Of a stretch of DNA of 64,000 bases, positions 61,494 to 64,000 are shown piece by piece. A model generated the notes under the pieces. That model was not told where the DNA came from. It did no database searches and was given only the letters and a program-made list of their open reading frames with translations. How positions within the stretch are numbered: position 1 is the first letter of the stretch; each line of letters opens with the position of its first letter. Both the position numbers and the translations under genes were made by a program. This DNA is from UBA1731 sp964440985 (GTDB taxonomy: Bacteria > Verrucomicrobiota > Kiritimatiellia > RFP12 > UBA1067): the NCBI GenBank assembly GCA_964440985.1, contig CAYTWE010000005.1:1-64000 (forward strand). The letters are read 5' to 3'.

Positions 61494-62995
61494 TTCCACG
61501 GTTGGCCATGCTGGCGGCTGCCGCCCTTGCTTCGGCGTTCGCCTGCGGAGAATCGGGTGCGGAACGGTCAGTGTATCGCCGTCCGTTCGGGCGGGTGGCG
61601 AGCATGGATCCGATTCGTGCCGCCGATGTGCTGAGCGCAGAGGCTGTCGCCCTCGTATACGAGCCGCTTCTTGAGGTTGACTATGTGGCGCGACCGTACA
61701 GGCTCAAGCCGTGCGTGTGCGAGATGCCGGACGTCAGCGACGACGGAACCGTATACACATTCAAAATCATCGATGGACTTAAGTTCCGCAATGGGCAACC
61801 GGTCACGTCAAAGGACGTGAAACGCGGCCTCGACCGTCTCATGGACAAGTCCAACGCCAGTCCGGGGATGTGGATAATGGACGGCGTAAAGTCCGTTGAG
61901 ACAGTCGGAGACGACGCAGTTCGGATTACGCTCAAAAAGCCGCTTCATGTGTTCAAATGGCTCATGGCGATGCCATACACCGGGGTTGTGGCGGAGGACG
62001 GCTCCGGCTCCGGGGCATATTGGCTGAAGAGTTGGCGCAAAAACCACGAGATGGTGTTTTGGCGGAATGAATCGTACCGTGATGAGGTTGCGATAGACGA
62101 GATACGTCTGCCGGTCGTGGATGACGTATCCACGCAATGGCTGATGTTCCTTGGCGGCGAGCTTGACTATCTTGGTAGCGTGTCTCGAGACAATTGGGAT
62201 GCGGTTGTCGGAAAGGACGGCGAACTTCTTCCGCAACTCAAGGAGAAGGGGATGACGCTCATGGGCGCATCGTCTCTTACGGTGTTCTACGTTGGATTCA
62301 ACATGAACGATCCGGTGGTCGGCAAAAACAGGAAACTCCGTCAGGCGCTGAACTGCGCGTTCGATTTCCCTGCATGGAAGCGCTTTCTGAACAATCGCGT
62401 GATGCCGAGTGACGGGCCGTTGCCGCCTGGGATAGAAGGGCGGCTCGAAACGCCGTTCGAATATTCGTACGACGAGGCGAAGGCCAAAAAACTGCTTGCC
62501 GAGGCCGGCTATCCCGGCGGAGCAGACCCGAAGACCGGGCGCCGTCTTCACCTTGAGATATCGATAGGCCGCGCAACCCAGGATGCGCGGGAGATGGCGG
62601 AGCTGATGGCGGCGTTCTATGACCGGATCGGAATTGAGCTTGAAGCGAGATACATGACGTGGGATGCGTTCCTCACAGCCGTGAATGAAGGCCGTACGCA
62701 GATGTTCAACCTCGGATGGATCGGCGACTATCCCGATCCGGAGAACTTTCTGCAGATGTTCCATTCCAAAAACGTATCGCCGGGGGCGAACCACGGAATG
62801 TACGTGAATCCGGAGTTCGACAGGGCATTCGACGCATTGGACTGGAAGACGGCTCAGGAGATCGTCCGAGAGGACTGTCCGTGGATATTCCTTCATTCAC
62901 CCAAGGTGTATTCGCTTGTCTGGAATCGGGTGAAGAACTATGTTCCGACCGACTTCACGTACGGAATCGAGAAGCATCTGCGCATTTCAAGATAG
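61490..62995 (+). CDS. ABC-type extracellular solute-binding protein, family 5 (oligopeptide/oligosaccharide)
   Basis: A 501-residue substrate-binding protein of the DppA/OppA cluster, exported by a signal peptide with a possible lipobox cysteine near 23 (ASAFAC). Family blocks: ASMDPIRAADVLSAEAVALVYEPLLEVD (about 38-65), FKIIDGLKFRNGQPVTSKDVKRGLDRL, and the hinge-side LGWIGDYPDPENFLQMF. ATG 61490 overlaps the previous stop as ATGA; ATG 61481 is an alternative without SD. No ABC permease or ATPase gene is next to it, so it is an orphan binding protein at the end of the operon. Confidence 0.88.
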   Translation: MIPRLAMLAAAALASAFACGESGAERSVYRRPFGRVASMDPIRAADVLSAEAVALVYEPLLEVDYVARPYRLKPCVCEMPDVSDDGTVYTFKIIDGLKFRNGQPVTSKDVKRGLDRLMDKSNASPGMWIMDGVKSVETVGDDAVRITLKKPLHVFKWLMAMPYTGVVAEDGSGSGAYWLKSWRKNHEMVFWRNESYRDEVAIDEIRLPVVDDVSTQWLMFLGGELDYLGSVSRDNWDAVVGKDGELLPQLKEKGMTLMGASSLTVFYVGFNMNDPVVGKNRKLRQALNCAFDFPAWKRFLNNRVMPSDGPLPPGIEGRLETPFEYSYDEAKAKKLLAEAGYPGGADPKTGRRLHLEISIGRATQDAREMAELMAAFYDRIGIELEARYMTWDAFLTAVNEGRTQMFNLGWIGDYPDPENFLQMFHSKNVSPGANHGMYVNPEFDRAFDALDWKTAQEIVREDCPWIFLHSPKVYSLVWNRVKNYVPTDFTYGIEKHLRISR

Positions 62996-63002
62996 TTGGC
63001 TG

Positions 63003-63011
63003 TGCTATAAT
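63003..63011 (+). promoter_or_regulatory. Extended -10 promoter (TGcTATAAT), leaderless type
   Basis: TG at 63003-63004, C, TATAAT at 63006-63011, seven bases before the ATG at 63019. Confidence 0.75.
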
Positions 63012-63018
63012 GTGCGGC

Positions 63019-63534
63019 ATGAAGATTGCATTTATCAGTGATGTACACGGCGTACCGTCTACGCTTGAGGCGGCGCTTTCCGCCGCAGACGCGCTTGGCC
63101 ATGACCGGCTCGTGCTGCTTGGGGATCTGCTCTACCACGGTCCGCGCAACGGTGTGCCGAACTTCTACGACCCCGTGAAGGTGGCGAAGCTGCTCAATGC
63201 CCGCAAGGACAGGATAATCGCCGTGCGCGGCAACTGCGACGCAGAGGTCGATCAGATGATGCTTGAATTTCCCCTGATGGGCGACTATGCGGTCGTTGAC
63301 GCAGGAACGGAAACGTTCTTTCTGACGCACGGACATATCTGGAACGAATGCAATCTGCCGCCCGCCGGCCTTGGCACCGTGCTTGCGCACGGACACACCC
63401 ATGTCCCTGTGCTGAAGCGTCTTGAATGTGGGCTTGTTCTGTTCAACCCCGGCTCAATCTCCCTCCCGAAGGGCGGCAGCGCCCGCAGTTTCGGATACTT
63501 CGACGGCAAGTCGCTTCGCCACGTCCAGATCTGA
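63019..63534 (+). CDS. yfcE: YfcE-type phosphodiesterase
   Basis: A 171-residue metallophosphoesterase of the YfcE/MJ0936 type. Metal motifs in order: D8 and H10 (SDVHG), D36 (GDLLYHGPRN), GNCD (about 74-77), H in LTHGH, and HGHTHV (about 124-129). These enzymes hydrolyse model phosphodiesters in the cytoplasm; the physiological substrate is unknown. The GDLLYHGPRN loop is the YfcE signature. It has its own leaderless-type promoter, so it is not part of the large operon before it. The open frame extends to 62716 but that part overlaps the binding-protein gene. Confidence 0.92.
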   Translation: MKIAFISDVHGVPSTLEAALSAADALGHDRLVLLGDLLYHGPRNGVPNFYDPVKVAKLLNARKDRIIAVRGNCDAEVDQMMLEFPLMGDYAVVDAGTETFFLTHGHIWNECNLPPAGLGTVLAHGHTHVPVLKRLECGLVLFNPGSISLPKGGSARSFGYFDGKSLRHVQI

Positions 63535-63585
63535 GCAGGTGCGCCGCTGCAGATCACGTCTGTTGAAAGACGAAAAGGGCGGAGT

Positions 63586-64000
63586 TCAGTTTGCGAGACG
63601 CATAAGATCCTCAAAGGACATCTTGGAGACGATGGCTTCGTCCGTTGCGCTTACCGTGGCGTCGATCACCATGCTCTTCTTCTCCTGAAGCTTCAGCACA
63701 CGCTCCTCCACAGAGCCCTCTGAGATCAGCTTCACAACGCACACCTTCTTCTTCTGTCCAATGCGGTGCGCTCGGTCTGTCGCCTGGTTCTCTACGGCGG
63801 GATTCCACCACGGATCGAAATGTATCACCGTGTCTGCACCGGTCAGGTTCAATCCCGTGCCGCCGGCGTGGAGCGAAATCAGAAACACCGGCATGTTGCC
63901 CTGGTTGAACCGGCGGCATTCGCCGAGACGATCCTTCGTGGATCCGTCAAGATAGCAGTACGCAATCCGGCGGCGTTCGAGTTCCTTGCGCAGTATCGAG
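63586..64000 (-). CDS. SNF2-family helicase, C-terminal part (runs off the window)
   Basis: The last about 138 codons of a Swi2/Snf2-type ATPase, incomplete at its 5' end. Helicase motifs IV-VI are visible: CYLDGSTKDRLGECRRFNQG, then FLISLHAGGTGLNLTGADTV and HFDPWWNPAVENQATDRAHRIGQ, ending in the brace helix EGSVEERVLKLQEKK. These proteins remodel DNA-protein complexes or RNA polymerase, in the manner of RapA. The short ATG frame from 63894 is internal; translation continues upstream to the window edge. It converges with yfcE after 51 bases. Confidence 0.9.
   Translation of the reverse strand, partial: SILRKELERRRIAYCYLDGSTKDRLGECRRFNQGNMPVFLISLHAGGTGLNLTGADTVIHFDPWWNPAVENQATDRAHRIGQKKKVCVVKLISEGSVEERVLKLQEKKSMVIDATVSATDEAIVSKMSFEDLMRLAN

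Noticed and set aside
1..64000. tRNA or rRNA genes, CRISPR arrays, IS elements, prophage, riboswitches
   Set aside because: I looked for tRNA TPsiC-like loops, regularly spaced repeats, transposase or integrase motifs and long structured leaders and saw none; a tRNA or covariance-model scan would be needed to exclude small RNA genes.

Overview
The window reads as chromosomal DNA from a free-living or gut-associated member of the PVC superphylum, most likely Kiritimatiellota or a close Verrucomicrobiota/Lentisphaerota relative. The evidence is a Minf_1886-family gene, a bacterial V-type ATPase, secreted SUMF1-domain paralogues, Chlamydia-Pmp-like GGA(I/L)/FxxN repeats and many secreted polysaccharide-degrading proteins, in DNA of roughly 60% GC by eye. 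This assignment rests on gene content only. I saw no rRNA or tRNA gene, CRISPR array, insertion sequence, phage or integron.

Layout. 1-7.7 kb: acetyltransferase, a deoxysugar operon (class II aldolase, rhamnulokinase, DUF4965 protein), then cmk, a Minf_1886 protein, rsgA without its zinc finger, and a convergent coiled-coil membrane protein. 8.1-18.7 kb: a secreted carbohydrate locus (jelly-roll protein, GH92, two SUMF1 paralogues, a 1410-residue GH42-like protein). 18.8-23.1 kb: rex, diverging from a three-gene polyprenyl-phosphate glycosyltransferase operon. 23.3-27.6 kb: V-ATPase subunits D, I and K, then a MATE transporter. 27.6-35.2 kb: a XylR/AraC-type regulator diverging from a four-gene secreted operon (SGNH hydrolase, two beta-helix proteins, metallophosphoesterase). 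35.3-38.6 kb: a predicted outer-membrane barrel and a clan GH-A hydrolase. 38.7-45.6 kb: tadC, FHA protein, PEGA protein, tlyA, lipoprotein, ligA. 45.7-51.7 kb: a double DUF3857/transglutaminase protein, flavodoxin, trmL, class II fructose-bisphosphate aldolase. 52-63 kb: one long catabolic operon (MFS, GatC-like, GH29, exported KduI, SSS symporter, DUF5107-TPR, ABC substrate-binding protein). The right edge holds a YfcE phosphodiesterase and the C-terminal part of a convergent SNF2 helicase.

How the parts fit. Most metabolic genes serve plant or mucosal glycan use: fucose, rhamnose, mannose and uronate residues are released outside or in the periplasm, imported by MFS, SSS and possibly GatC-like carriers, and channelled through kinase and aldolase steps. 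Ion-coupled elements (SSS, MATE, and a V-ATPase K subunit keeping the Na+ ligands of Enterococcus NtpK) suggest a sodium economy.

The most unusual signal is regulatory. Fifteen gene starts carry a near-identical extended -10 element, TG(G/C)TAnAAT-like. In seven of them exactly seven bases separate this element from the ATG and there is no ribosome-binding site, which predicts leaderless mRNAs. A second set uses Shine-Dalgarno leaders, and the two probable high-expression genes (fba and the barrel protein) instead have canonical -35/-10 promoters. A 28-bp promoter module is shared, 25 of 28 bases, by the glycosyltransferase and tadC operons.
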